A stretch of DNA of 64,000 nt from assembly GCA_027451285.1 (NCBI GenBank), contig DAIDJP010000041.1, positions 36,870 to 100,869 of the forward strand, written 5' to 3'. This document shows positions 24,677 to 38,237 of this stretch, piece by piece (within the stretch, counting starts at the first letter, position 1; every line of letters starts with the position of its first letter). The position numbers and the translations under genes were made by a program. This stretch comes from Acidimicrobiaceae bacterium (GTDB lineage: Bacteria; Actinomycetota; Acidimicrobiia; Acidimicrobiales; RAAP-2). The notes under the pieces were generated by a model that saw only the letters and a list, made by a program, of their open reading frames with translations, ran no database searches and was not told the origin of the DNA.

Positions 24677-26938
24677 ATGACGATGCTGGGTTCGCCCCTC
24701 TCCGCGTCGGACCTGCTGCGCACGCCCCTCGAGGAACTGGCCCGCGAGGCAGTCGCGAAGGCGCGTGCGACGTACGGCTCGGTCGTGACCTATTCACCCA
24801 AGGTGTTCATCCCCCTCACCAAGCTCTGTCGTGACCGCTGCGGATACTGCACGTTCGCCCAGGCACCCGCCCACGTCGAGAGCCCCTATCTCGCCTTGGA
24901 CGAGGTGATGACCATCGCCGAGGCCGGTCAGCGGGCCGGCTGCAGCGAAGCGCTCTTCACCCTCGGCGAGCGGCCCGAACTGCGCTACGACGAGGCCGCG
25001 CGGTGGCTGGCCGCGCGCGGCTACCGCTCGACGGTCGACTACGTGGCGAACGCCGCGCAGATGGTCCTCGAGTCGACCGGACTTCTCCCGCACGCCAACG
25101 CGGGCGCGCTCTACGCACACGAGCTCGCCCAGCTACGAACGGTCAGCGCCTCCCAGGGCATGATGCTCGAGACCCTGGCCGACGTCGCCGCGCACCGTCT
25201 CGCGCCCGACAAGGCGCCCGAGAGGCGCCTGGCCACCCTGCACGCCGCGGGAGAGCTGCAGATCCCCTTCACCACCGGCCTGCTCGTGGGCATCGGCGAG
25301 ACGCGCGAGGACCGCCTCGCGACCCTGGCGGCGATCGCGGAGGCGCACGAGCGCTTCGGCCACGTCCAAGAGGTCATCGTCCAGAACTTCCTGCCCAAGG
25401 CGCGCACCGCCATGGCCCAGCACCCGGCGCCCTCGGACGAGGAGTACCACTGGACGATCGCCGCGGCGAGAGTGATGCTGCCCGCCTCGATTCACCTCCA
25501 GGCCCCGCCGAATCTCAGCGATGACCCCACGGCGTTGCTCGACTTTGGTATCGACGACTTCGGCGGGATCTCGCCGGTCACGATCGACCACGTCAACCCC
25601 GAACGGGCCTGGCCGGCCGTGGCGACGCTCTCCGAACAGTGCGCGTCGCGCGGACTACACCTGGTGCCGCGCCTGACCATCTACCCCGAATTCGCGAGCC
25701 AGGGTGAGCGCTTCGTCGACGAGCGCGTTCGCCCGGCGATGCTCTCCAGCGCCGACTCGCAGTTCTTGGCGCGCTCCGACGACTGGAGCCCGGGCCTCGA
25801 CTCGCCTCCCCCGCCGCCGCCCACTGCCCGTGTCACGACCAGTGGCGTGCGAGCGATCCTCCAGCATTACGAGCCGGGATACGCCTTCGACCACCGCGAA
25901 TTGGTCACCCTCTTTGGCGCACGAGGCGGCGACTACCACGCCATCCGAGAGCTCGCCGACGACGTGCGCCGCGAGCGCGTCGGTGACGACGTCAGTTTCG
26001 TCGTCAACCGCAACATCAACTACACCAACGTCTGCACGTTCAAGTGCCGCTTCTGCGCCTTCTCCAAGGGACCGCTGTCGCTCAACCTGCGCGGCGACCC
26101 GTACCTGCTGAGCCTCGACGAGATCGCCGAACGGGTGCGCGAAGCCGAGCAGCGTGGCGCGACCGAGGTCTGTCTCCAGGGCGGCATCCATCCGAACTTC
26201 GACGGCGATTACTACGTCGACGTCCTGGCCGCGGTGCGCGCGGGTTCGCCCACGATCCACATCCACGCCTTCAGTGCCCTCGAGGTCTTCGAGGGTGCCC
26301 GTCGCTCGGAGATGGACCTCGAGAGCTATCTCACGCGCCTGCGCGACGCCGGGCTCAAGACCCTGCCGGGAACCGCGGCGGAGATCCTCGACGACCCCGT
26401 GCGCGCCATTCTGTGCCCCGACAAGATCTCCACGGACCAGTGGCTCGCCGTGCACCGCGCTGCACATCACGTGGGTCTGCGCTCGAACATCACGATCATG
26501 TTCGGCGCCATCGAGACGCCCGACAGTTGGGCGCGTCACCTGCTGGTGACGCGCGCCCTGCAGGAGGAGACCGGAGGCTTCACCGAGTTCGTTCCCCTGC
26601 CCTTCGTGCACATGGCGACGCCGCTGTTCCTGCGCGGACGGGCCCGGCGCGGTCCGACCTATCGCGAGACGGTCCTGATGCACGCGGTCGCGCGTCTGCA
26701 CTACGCGACGCTGATCGACAACATCCAGGTCAGCTGGGTCAAGATGGGCGTCGAGGGCGCGCGCGACATCCTGCGCGCCGGGGCCAACGACGTCGGCGGC
26801 ACCTTGATGGACGAGAACATCTCGCGCGCGGCCGGTGCCGCCCACGGCCAGGAGATGGACGTCGCGACTCTAGAGGCGCTGGTCGAGCCGCTCGGACGTC
26901 CCCTGCGCCAGCGCGGCACGCTCTACCAGACGCTCTAG
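24677..26938 (+). CDS. fbiC: 7,8-didemethyl-8-hydroxy-5-deazariboflavin (FO) synthase, CofG-CofH fusion
   Basis: 753 aa with two radical-SAM halves. The CofG half has CRDRCGYCTF near residue 53; the CofH half has CTFKCRFCAF near residue 450. Each half carries the CxxxCxxC 4Fe-4S site. Together they make FO, the chromophore of coenzyme F420, from tyrosine and 5-amino-6-ribitylamino-uracil. Mycobacterial FbiC is the same fusion but about 100 aa longer. The gene shows F420 use in the organism, but no other F420 genes are in the window. The next ORF begins directly after the stop. Confidence 0.95.
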   Translation: MTMLGSPLSASDLLRTPLEELAREAVAKARATYGSVVTYSPKVFIPLTKLCRDRCGYCTFAQAPAHVESPYLALDEVMTIAEAGQRAGCSEALFTLGERPELRYDEAARWLAARGYRSTVDYVANAAQMVLESTGLLPHANAGALYAHELAQLRTVSASQGMMLETLADVAAHRLAPDKAPERRLATLHAAGELQIPFTTGLLVGIGETREDRLATLAAIAEAHERFGHVQEVIVQNFLPKARTAMAQHPAPSDEEYHWTIAAARVMLPASIHLQAPPNLSDDPTALLDFGIDDFGGISPVTIDHVNPERAWPAVATLSEQCASRGLHLVPRLTIYPEFASQGERFVDERVRPAMLSSADSQFLARSDDWSPGLDSPPPPPPTARVTTSGVRAILQHYEPGYAFDHRELVTLFGARGGDYHAIRELADDVRRERVGDDVSFVVNRNINYTNVCTFKCRFCAFSKGPLSLNLRGDPYLLSLDEIAERVREAEQRGATEVCLQGGIHPNFDGDYYVDVLAAVRAGSPTIHIHAFSALEVFEGARRSEMDLESYLTRLRDAGLKTLPGTAAEILDDPVRAILCPDKISTDQWLAVHRAAHHVGLRSNITIMFGAIETPDSWARHLLVTRALQEETGGFTEFVPLPFVHMATPLFLRGRARRGPTYRETVLMHAVARLHYATLIDNIQVSWVKMGVEGARDILRAGANDVGGTLMDENISRAAGAAHGQEMDVATLEALVEPLGRPLRQRGTLYQTL

Positions 26939-27901
26939 ATGCACGACTTCGCGGACTCCTTCGTTGACGCCCTCATGGCCCGATACCCCCAAGACGCGGT
27001 GCGCACCCGCGAGTTGCGCGCTCTCACCGAGTCGATCGTCGAACTGGCGGCGGCGCGGGCCTCGAGTGACGACCTGGGCATCGCGGTCAACGCGTTGACC
27101 GAGCTCGTCGCGGCGAGCACGATCTTCTCACCGTGGCACGAGCGACCCAAGCTGACCGTCTTCGGTTCGGCGCGCGTGGGCGAGAACGACCCCCACTACG
27201 CCATGGCCGAGCGCCTCAGCGCCGCGATGGCCGAACGGGGGTGGATCACGGTCTCGGGCGCCGGACCCGGCATCATGGAGGCCGCCGCTCGCGGCGCCGG
27301 GCGAGAGCTCACGATCGGGGTGAACGTCGACCTGCCCTTCGAACAGAGCGCCAATCCCTTCGTCGACGCCGAGACGCGCCTGGTGGAGATGAAGTACTTC
27401 TTCACGCGCAAGGTGGCCCTGACCAAGGAGTCCCTCGCCTTCGTCTTCTTCCCGGGCGGGCTGGGCACCCTCGACGAGGCCTACGAGCTCTTGACCCTCC
27501 TGCACACGGGCAAGACGCGGCCGTCGCCGATCATTCTCATGGACACCCCCGAGGGCACCTACTGGGACCAGTGGCTCCACTTCATGGAGGGTTCGGTGAT
27601 GAGCGCGGGCTACCTCGACGCCGACAGCGGGTGCCTCTGGGAGATCTGCCACTCGATCGACGCGGCCGTGGCGGCCATTGAGCGCTACTACAGCAACTTC
27701 GTGCGCTTCAGCCTCGCCGATGGTCGCGCGACCATCGAACTACGCCGGGCCCCGAACGAGGCCCTCCTCGAAGCGCTCACCGAGCTCGAGGCGGACTTCG
27801 CGCCCTACTCGCTCAAAGCGAACACCGTGTCCTTCGCCTTCGACGGGCGCAGCTACGTCGCCCTTCGCCGGGTTATCGACGAGCTCAACCGGGCGCTTTA
27901 A
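26939..27901 (+). CDS. LOG-family / TIGR00730-like protein
   Basis: 320 aa. The LOG-type motif PGGLGTLDEAYELLTLLHTGK is present after an N-terminal nucleotide-like Rossmann region (LTVFGSARVGENDPHY and GAGPGIMEAAARGAG). Family members are phosphoribohydrolases that release free cytokinin-like bases, or are of unknown substrate; the lysine-decarboxylase label is historic. The N-terminal 60 aa and C-terminal 90 aa are extra to the core. ATG directly abuts the fbiC stop, so it is probably co-translated. The stop shares TTAA with the convergent gene. Confidence 0.8.
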   Translation: MHDFADSFVDALMARYPQDAVRTRELRALTESIVELAAARASSDDLGIAVNALTELVAASTIFSPWHERPKLTVFGSARVGENDPHYAMAERLSAAMAERGWITVSGAGPGIMEAAARGAGRELTIGVNVDLPFEQSANPFVDAETRLVEMKYFFTRKVALTKESLAFVFFPGGLGTLDEAYELLTLLHTGKTRPSPIILMDTPEGTYWDQWLHFMEGSVMSAGYLDADSGCLWEICHSIDAAVAAIERYYSNFVRFSLADGRATIELRRAPNEALLEALTELEADFAPYSLKANTVSFAFDGRSYVALRRVIDELNRAL

Positions 27902-28092
27902 TCGATCTCGACGCCGCGCAGCAGCGCCTCGGCCTTCTGCAACGAGCGACGAACCTTGGCCAGACGCTTCTCGAGCTCCTTAGCGTTGACGTCGTCGGCT
28001 CGTAACTGGGCGCGCACGGTGTCAAAGATCGCGTCGGTCACCTCCTTCTCGAGGTGGGCGATCTGGTCAGCGAGGCCGTCGAGGTCGGCCAT
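27898..28092 (-). CDS. small coiled-coil protein
   Basis: 64 aa from ATG 28092; the 198-aa track ORF is a read-through of the fadD shadow and is discarded. The sequence MADLDGLADQIAHLEKEVTDAIFDTVRAQLRADD...ELEKRLAKVRRSLQKAEALLRG is highly helical, probably two helices forming a coiled coil. Its start overlaps the acyl-CoA ligase stop (TGATG), so it is coupled to it. No family is recognised. Confidence 0.65.
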   Translation of the reverse strand: MADLDGLADQIAHLEKEVTDAIFDTVRAQLRADDVNAKELEKRLAKVRRSLQKAEALLRGVEID

Positions 28093-29708
28093 CAGTCGAG
28101 GGTGATCACGTCGAGCGCCCCGTCGGCGTAGAGCGCGCGCAGGACCTTCTTGTCGAACTTTCCGACGCTCGTCTTGGGGATGGCGTCGATGAAGCACCAG
28201 TGCTCGGGCAGCCACCACTTGGCGACGCGCGGCGCCAGGAACTCGCGCAGCTCCTCGGCCGTGGCGCTTGCGCCGGGGCGCAACACCACGCAACACAGGG
28301 GCCGCTCGTCCCACTTGGGGTCGGGTATGGCGACCACCGCGGCCTCGAACACGGCCGGGTGGGCCATCACGTTGCTCTCGAGATCCACCGAGCTGATCCA
28401 CTCGCCCCCGGACTTGATCACGTCCTTGGAACGGTCGCTGATCACCATGAAGCCCTCGGCGTCGAGGGTGCCGATGTCGCCGGTCTTGAGCCAACCGTCA
28501 TGGAAGCGATCCGGCGCGTCGACGCCGTAGTACGACGCAGTGATCCACGGGCCGCGGATCTCGAACTCGCCGATGGTCTTGCCGTCGCGGGGCATCACCT
28601 CGCCCGCGTCGCTCACGACGCGCAGCTCCACACCCGCCACCACTCGCCCGGCCTTGACCTCGTAGTCGATCTCCTGGTCGCGGGGAGTACCCGCGGGTGG
28701 GATCGCGACTGCGGCCAAGGGACTGGTCTCGGTCATGCCCCAGCCCTGGATCACACGCAGGCCGTAGCGGTCGCGGAATCCCTCGATCAGGTGGCGCGGC
28801 ACCGCCGCCCCGCCCGCCAGGATCGCGCGCAGACTCGAGAAGTCGGCCGCCGGATCGTTCTCCGCGGTGTGCAAGACGTCGTTCCAGATCGTCGGTACGC
28901 CCAGTGAGATCGTGGGGCGCAGTTCGCGGATCATGGTGATGATGGGAGCGCCCTGGAGGAACATCTGGGGCATGATCAGCTCGGTCCCGGCGAAGAAAGC
29001 GGTGTAGATGACGCCCCAGGCGTTGACGTGGAACATCGGTACGATGAGCAGACAGCGATCGGCCTCGCACAGGCCGATCGAATTGGCCGTCATCGAGGCC
29101 AGCGAGTGCAGCCACAGAGAGCGGTGTGAGTAGACGACCCCCTTGGGGTTGCCCGTGGTGCCCGAGGTGTAGCACATGATCGCGGCATCGCGTTCGTTGA
29201 GTTCGGGCCACTCGAATCCGGGCTGGTGCGACGCGATGAGGGTCTCGTAGTCGAGGGTCTTACCCAGGGCGCCGGTCTCGTCGGGGCCGGAGACAATGAT
29301 GTGTCGCACCTGAGGGATCTGGTCGCGGATCTTGGCGAAGACCGGAATCAGGGTGTGATCGATGATGATCACCGAGTCACCGCCGTCGTTGATCACGAAG
29401 GCCAGCTGTTCGGGGAAGAGACGGATGTTGAGCGTGTGCAGCACCGCGCCCATCGCCGGGACCGCGAGATAGGCCTCCATGTGGCTCTGGTTGTTCCACA
29501 TGAACGTGCCGACTCGGTCCCCCGGGGCGACGCCGAGTTCGGCGAGGGCGGCGGCCAGGCGCTCGGCGCGTTTGGCGATCTCGTAGAACGTGGCCTCCTG
29601 CACCCCGCCGGGGGTGACGGTGAAGACCTTCTTGTTGGCGTAGAGCCACTCGCCGTGGTTAATGATCCGCTTGATCGTCAGCGGTGCGTCTTGCATCGTG
29701 CTCTGCAT
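28092..29708 (-). CDS. long-chain-fatty-acid/AMP-dependent acyl-CoA ligase
   Basis: 538 aa from ATG 29708, which has GAGGGGG 5 nt upstream; the longer 29732 start lies inside that signal. The AMP-binding P-loop CYTSGTTGNPKGVVYSHRSL is intact, followed by GWGMTETSPL and the hinge region TGDIGTLDAEGFMVISDRSKDVIKSGGEWIS with the C-terminal Lys in PKTSVGKFDKK. The profile is ANL superfamily, closest to medium/long-chain acyl-CoA synthetases. The substrate is inferred, not shown. Confidence 0.88.
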   Translation of the reverse strand: MQSTMQDAPLTIKRIINHGEWLYANKKVFTVTPGGVQEATFYEIAKRAERLAAALAELGVAPGDRVGTFMWNNQSHMEAYLAVPAMGAVLHTLNIRLFPEQLAFVINDGGDSVIIIDHTLIPVFAKIRDQIPQVRHIIVSGPDETGALGKTLDYETLIASHQPGFEWPELNERDAAIMCYTSGTTGNPKGVVYSHRSLWLHSLASMTANSIGLCEADRCLLIVPMFHVNAWGVIYTAFFAGTELIMPQMFLQGAPIITMIRELRPTISLGVPTIWNDVLHTAENDPAADFSSLRAILAGGAAVPRHLIEGFRDRYGLRVIQGWGMTETSPLAAVAIPPAGTPRDQEIDYEVKAGRVVAGVELRVVSDAGEVMPRDGKTIGEFEIRGPWITASYYGVDAPDRFHDGWLKTGDIGTLDAEGFMVISDRSKDVIKSGGEWISSVDLESNVMAHPAVFEAAVVAIPDPKWDERPLCCVVLRPGASATAEELREFLAPRVAKWWLPEHWCFIDAIPKTSVGKFDKKVLRALYADGALDVITLD

Positions 29709-29759
29709 CAATCCCCCTCGTGCCGACACCACGATGCTACAAAGTCCCCGCTACTCCAC

Positions 29760-31170
29760 TCACCACGAGGCGGCGTTGGGGCTGACCGGCGCCGGGAGGC
29801 TCGTCACGCCCTGAAGGGTGGCGTCGACCGCCGCGGCCGCGCTGCGCCCCTCGGCGATGGCCCAGACGATCAGACTCTGGCCGCGCACCGCGTCACCGCA
29901 GGCGAAGACCGGCGTGCCGGGAATCGGCAGTCGCCACGAGGAGTCCACCGCCAGCGTCGAGCGGGGTCCGATGGCGTCTTCACCCAGGGCCAGGCCCGTC
30001 GTTTCGGGTCCGGTGAAGCCCGCCGCGATCAGCACGAGCGTCGTGGGCACCTCGTGGGTCTGACCCGTGACGTGGTCGCGAACCGTGATGGCCTCCAGGG
30101 TGGCGTCGCCGCGAAACGCCAAGGTCTCGGTCGCGAACCAGCGTTCGCCGCCCTCCTCGTGGGCCGAGGTGGTCTTGAAGAGTCGCGCCATCGTCGGCCA
30201 GGGCTGATCAGCGGGACGGGTGTCCGGGGGGCGGTCCATGATCTCGATCTGGGTGACCGAACGCGCCCCTTGGCGATGCGCCGTGCCCAGGCAGTCGGCT
30301 CCGGTATCGCCTCCGCCCAGGATGACGACGTCGCGGTCGCGCGCGTCGATGGCGGGTGTCGTCTGGTCGCGGACCGCGCGATTCGCCGCCTCCAGGTACG
30401 TCATCGCTGGATAGACGCCCTCGAGGTCGGCGCCGGGAGCGGCGATGAGCCGCGGGATGGTCGAGCCCACCGCCAGCACGATCGCATCGAAGCGGTCCTG
30501 CAGAACGGCCAACGTCGTAGCCCCCTCGCCGATGGGTGCGTTCACGTGAAAGGTCACCCCCGCGGCCTCGAGCACGGCCAGGCGACGGTCGAGGACCGAC
30601 TTCTCCATCTTGAACTCGGGGATGCCGTAGCGCAGCAGGCCGCCGATGGCGTCGGCACGCTCGAAGACCTCGACCGCGTGGCCGACGCTCGCCAGCTGGG
30701 CGGCCGCGGCGAGGCCCGACGGACCCGATCCCACGACCGCGACGCGCCGTTGCGTGGGCGCGACGTCCTGGACCTCGCGCGCGAGCCCCGAGGCGAAGGC
30801 GTGCTCGATGATCTCGTACTCGATGCGCTCGATCGTGACCGGCTGATCGGCGATGCCCAGCACGCAGGCCGACTCGCACGGCGCCGGGCAGAGCCGACCC
30901 GTGAACTCCGGGAAGTTGTTGGTCGTGAGCAGCTGGCGCGCCGCCTGGTCCCAGTGCGAGAGGTAGACGAGGTCGTTAAAGGCCGGGATGCGATTGCCCA
31001 GCGGGCAGCCCTGCATGCAGAAGGGGATCCCGCAGTCCATGCAACGCGATGCCTGGGCCGAGACCGCCTCGTCGTCTTGGGGCTCGTAGACCTCGCGCCA
31101 GTCACGCAGGCGCACCGGCACCGGCCGGTACGAGGGTCCGCGCCGGGGCGTCTCGAGAAAACCGGTCGGC

Positions 31171-31178
<8 letters not shown>
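29760..31178 (-). CDS. gltD: glutamate synthase small subunit
   Basis: 472 aa from the GTG at 31178, which overlaps the gltB stop by 8 nt; the longer ORF runs back through gltB. The N-terminal Fe-S region has CMDCGIPFCMQGCPLGNRIP and CPAPCESACVLGI (two 4Fe-4S motifs), then FAD motif VAVVGSGPSGLAAAAQLASVGH and NADPH motif VVILGGGDTGADCLGTA. It passes electrons from NADPH to GltB. Translation is coupled with gltB. Confidence 0.95.
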
Positions 31179-35598
<4,420 letters not shown>

Positions 35599-35631
35599 CG
35601 CGTTACCTCGGGGCAACGCTGACCCGCGCAC

Positions 35632-35637
35632 ATCATA
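35632..35637 (-). promoter_or_regulatory. -10 box TATGAT for gltBD
   Basis: Minus-strand TATGAT, giving a leader of about 25-30 nt that contains GAGGT before the gltB ATG. It faces the thiO promoter. Confidence 0.5.
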
Positions 35638-35665
35638 CCGAAATTTGGCTCCGCGCCAGTCGGCG

Positions 35666-35671
35666 TACTGT
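35666..35671 (+). promoter_or_regulatory. -10 box TACTGT for thiO
   Basis: TACTGT 6 nt before the ATG at 35678; no ribosome-binding site. Confidence 0.55.
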
Positions 35672-35677
35672 GGGGAT

Positions 35678-36745
35678 ATGTCAACACGTCGCATCGTCGT
35701 CGTCGGCGGCGGCATCATCGGACTGACCAGCGCCTACCGCATGGCGCGCGCCGGACACCAGGTCACCGTGTGCGACCCGGCCCTGGGGCGCGGCGCCACG
35801 TGGGCGGCCGCCGGCATGATCGCGCCATCGGCCGAGATCGCTCCCGGCGAAGAGAGTAACTACCGTCTCCAGCGACGCGCACTCGGCGCGTGGCGCGAGC
35901 TCGGCGACGACCTCGAAGAGCTCCTCGGCGAGAAGATCGGCATCTACCAGCGCGGCACGCTGCTCGCGGGATTCGACGCCAGCGACCGGCGACTGGTTGA
36001 GCAGTTCGCCCAGATCGCGTGCGAGTTCGACGCCCCGATGCGACGGGTGACGCGCGCCGAGTCCCCGGAGGTCTTCCACGGGCTGACCCCGCGCATCAAC
36101 GACGGACTCATCATGGACGACGACGCCTGGCTCGATCCCGACCAGGCAGTGGACCTCCTGCGCCGGGGGCTCGACGCGCTGGGGGCCACGATCATCGACG
36201 AACGCGTCGAGCGCGTTGGGGCCGACGACGCCGGCGTGATCGTCGAGACGCTTAAGCAGACGATCCACGCCCACACCGGTCTTCTCGCCACCGGCTCAAC
36301 GGCGCTGCCCGAGGGGGCCGAAACGAGCGGCGAGCACGTGATTCGCCCGATCCGAGGCATCACGGTGCGGGTCACGGGTCTGGACCGCAGCGATCAGCCC
36401 ATGATCCGCGCCTTCGTGCGAGGACGCGCCTTCTACATGGTAAGTCGTCCCCAGGGCTACTGCGTGCTCGGCGCGACCGCCGAGGAGCGCAGCGAGCTCG
36501 TCGTCGAAGTCGGCGAGCTCCAGCGGCTCCTGCGCGACGCGCTCGACGTGGTGCCCTCCCTGGAGACCGCGGCCATCGCCGAGATGCGCTACGGCCTGCG
36601 ACCGGCTAGCGCCGACCTGTTGCCGTTCTTCGAGGAGATCCAGCCGCGTGGCTGGGCCTGGCTGTCGGGGCACTACCGCCACGGGGTGACCCTCGCGCCC
36701 CTGGCGGCGTTGGACGCCGCCGACTTCGTCGCCGCTCGGGTGTGA
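35678..36745 (+). CDS. thiO: glycine oxidase ThiO
   Basis: 355 aa from ATG 35678, fixed by the -10 box; the track adds 11 codons. An N-terminal FAD motif RRIVVVGGGIIGLTSAYRMARAGHQVTV, the GATWAAAGMIAP element and the C-terminal YGLRPASADLLPFF and GWAWLSGHYRHGVTLAPL motifs fit the DAO/ThiO group. It oxidises glycine to the imine used for the thiazole of thiamine. The next gene encodes the sulfur carrier ThiS, with overlapping stop and start (TGATG). The thiG gene is not in the window. Confidence 0.9.
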   Translation: MSTRRIVVVGGGIIGLTSAYRMARAGHQVTVCDPALGRGATWAAAGMIAPSAEIAPGEESNYRLQRRALGAWRELGDDLEELLGEKIGIYQRGTLLAGFDASDRRLVEQFAQIACEFDAPMRRVTRAESPEVFHGLTPRINDGLIMDDDAWLDPDQAVDLLRRGLDALGATIIDERVERVGADDAGVIVETLKQTIHAHTGLLATGSTALPEGAETSGEHVIRPIRGITVRVTGLDRSDQPMIRAFVRGRAFYMVSRPQGYCVLGATAEERSELVVEVGELQRLLRDALDVVPSLETAAIAEMRYGLRPASADLLPFFEEIQPRGWAWLSGHYRHGVTLAPLAALDAADFVAARV

Positions 36746-36936
36746 TGCGCGTCAATGGCGTGTCGCGCACCGGTGGTCCCGTGAGCGTGCGCGGCCTGCT
36801 CGACGAATTGAACCTCGACGGTCGCGGCGTCGCCGTCGCGCGCAACGGCGAAATCGTGCCCCGCTCGACATGGGAGAGCGAGTTGCTACGCGAGGACGAC
36901 GTCATCGAGATTGTGACGGCGGCCGCGGGCGGCTAA
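36745..36936 (+). CDS. thiS: sulfur carrier protein ThiS
   Basis: 63 aa from ATG 36745 (a GTG at 36742 is also possible). It has the ubiquitin-like fold with VAVARNGEIVPRSTWESELLREDDVIEIVTAAAGG and ends in GG, the tail that is adenylylated and converted to thiocarboxylate. It overlaps the thiO stop. It donates sulfur to thiazole synthase. A hairpin follows within one base of the stop. Confidence 0.9.
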   Translation: MRVNGVSRTGGPVSVRGLLDELNLDGRGVAVARNGEIVPRSTWESELLREDDVIEIVTAAAGG

Positions 36937-36960
36937 AGCCGGGCCCGACGGCCACCGGCT
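36937..36960 (+). terminator. terminator after thiOS
   Basis: Stem AGCCGG / CCGGCT with an inner GCC/GGC pair and a small bulge, followed by AAACTTTCTCTCT, a pyrimidine-rich U-containing tail. It lies directly behind the thiS stop and before the tRNA gene. Confidence 0.55.
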
Positions 36961-36975
36961 AAACTTTCTCTCTCA

Positions 36976-37054
36976 CGGGCTGTGGCTTAGTTTGGTCTAG
37001 AGCGCTCGGCTGGGGGCCGAGAGATCGGGAGTTCGAATCTCCCCAGCCCGACCA
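36976..37054 (+). tRNA. tRNA-Pro (anticodon GGG), encoded CCA
   Basis: The acceptor stem CGGGCTG / CAGCCCG is perfect, and the D, anticodon (CTCGG / CCGAG) and T (GGGAG / CTCCC) stems all form. The anticodon loop CTGGGGG gives GGG, which reads CCC and CCT codons. The T loop is TTCGAAT. The discriminator A is followed by an encoded CCA. Confidence 0.95.
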
Positions 37055-37062
37055 CACGGTGA

Positions 37063-37082
37063 CGCCCCGGCATCGCCGGGCG
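37063..37082 (+). terminator. GC-rich hairpin after tRNA-Pro
   Basis: CGCCC-CGGC-ATC-GCCG-GGCG forms a GC-rich stem with one bulged C, and an outer ACACG / CGTGT pairing extends it. There is no U-tract. It is probably the 3' processing or termination signal of the tRNA. Confidence 0.45.
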
Positions 37083-37093
37083 CACGTGTGATT

Positions 37094-37103
37094 CCCCCCC
37101 CCC
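37094..37103 (+). repeat. 10-C homopolymer tract
   Basis: Ten consecutive C residues lie 18 nt before the GTG of the old-yellow-enzyme gene. It is the longest mononucleotide run noticed in the window. Confidence 0.9.
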
Positions 37104-37121
37104 GAGACGTGAGAGAGTGCC

Positions 37122-38192
37122 GTGATCAACCTGTTCAGCCCCCTTGAACTTCGCGGCGTCAGCGTCGCCAACCGGTCGTGGGTCTCGCCCATGTGCCAGT
37201 ACTCGGCCCACGAGGGCGTGGTCGGTGACTGGCACCTCGTGCATCTGGGATCCTTCGCGACCGGTGGCGCTGGCCTGGTCTTCGCCGAGGCGACCGCCGT
37301 CTCGCCCGAAGGGCGCATCTCGGTGAACTGCCCGGGTCTGTGGAACGACGCCCAGGTCGACGCCTGGAGCCGGGTGACGGACTTCGCCCACTCCCTCGGC
37401 ACGCCGACCGGCATCCAGCTCGCCCACGCCGGTCGCAAGGGCTCGACGCACGCACCCTGGTCCGACCACCAGTTCGCCACGCTCGACGAGGGTGGCTGGC
37501 AGACGGTGGCCCCCAGTGCGGTGGCCTTCGAGGGATACCCGTCGCCGCGGGCCCTCGGGACCGCCGAACTCGACGCGCTGGTCGAGGACTTCGCCGCCGC
37601 GGCCCGTCGCGCCCTCGGGGCGGGATTTGACGTGCTCGAGATCCACGCGGCCCACGGATATCTCCTGCACGAATTCCTCTCTCCCCTGTCGAACACGCGC
37701 ACCGACGAGTACGGCGGCAGCTTCGAGAACCGCTCACGACTCCTGGTGCGCGTGGTCGACGCGGTGCGCTCGTCGGTGCCCGACGCGACTCCCCTGTTCG
37801 TGCGCCTCTCGGCGACCGACTGGACCGAGGGGGGCTGGAGTGACGACGAGACCGTCGACCTCTCGGGCGTGCTCGCGAGTCACGGCGTCGATCTGATCGA
37901 CGTGTCTTCGGGCGGCAACGTCGCGCACGCGCGGATCCCGCTCGCGCCGGGCTATCAGGTCGGCTTCGCCGAGCGCGTCCGCCGTGAGGCCAATGTCGCA
38001 GCTAGCGCGGTGGGGCTCATCACCGACCCCCACCAGGCCGATGAGATCATCCGCACGGGTCGGGCCGACGCGGTGATGCTGGCCCGCGCCCACCTGCGCA
38101 ACCCCCGCTGGACTTTCGCCGCCGCCGAGGCCCTGGGCCACGTGATCGCCTGGCCCCACCAGTTCGACCGGGCTCGCACGCTCCACGCCTAG
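37122..38192 (+). CDS. old-yellow-enzyme family NADH:flavin oxidoreductase (YqjM-like)
   Basis: 356 aa from GTG 37122. The N-terminus INLFSPLELRGVSVANRSWVSPMCQYSA is the YqjM-type FMN-binding start, and HAAHGYLLHEFLSPLSNTRTDEYGGSFENRSRL is the family's substrate/FMN motif, followed by a catalytic His pair region. It probably reduces alpha,beta-unsaturated carbonyls with FMN, in the cytosol. A GAGAGAG ribosome-binding site precedes it, and a C10 tract lies just upstream. Confidence 0.9.
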   Translation: MINLFSPLELRGVSVANRSWVSPMCQYSAHEGVVGDWHLVHLGSFATGGAGLVFAEATAVSPEGRISVNCPGLWNDAQVDAWSRVTDFAHSLGTPTGIQLAHAGRKGSTHAPWSDHQFATLDEGGWQTVAPSAVAFEGYPSPRALGTAELDALVEDFAAAARRALGAGFDVLEIHAAHGYLLHEFLSPLSNTRTDEYGGSFENRSRLLVRVVDAVRSSVPDATPLFVRLSATDWTEGGWSDDETVDLSGVLASHGVDLIDVSSGGNVAHARIPLAPGYQVGFAERVRREANVAASAVGLITDPHQADEIIRTGRADAVMLARAHLRNPRWTFAAAEALGHVIAWPHQFDRARTLHA

Positions 38193-38237
38193 CCGCACCG
38201 GCCTGAAACCCGGGTGAACGCGGGTCGCGACGGTAGA

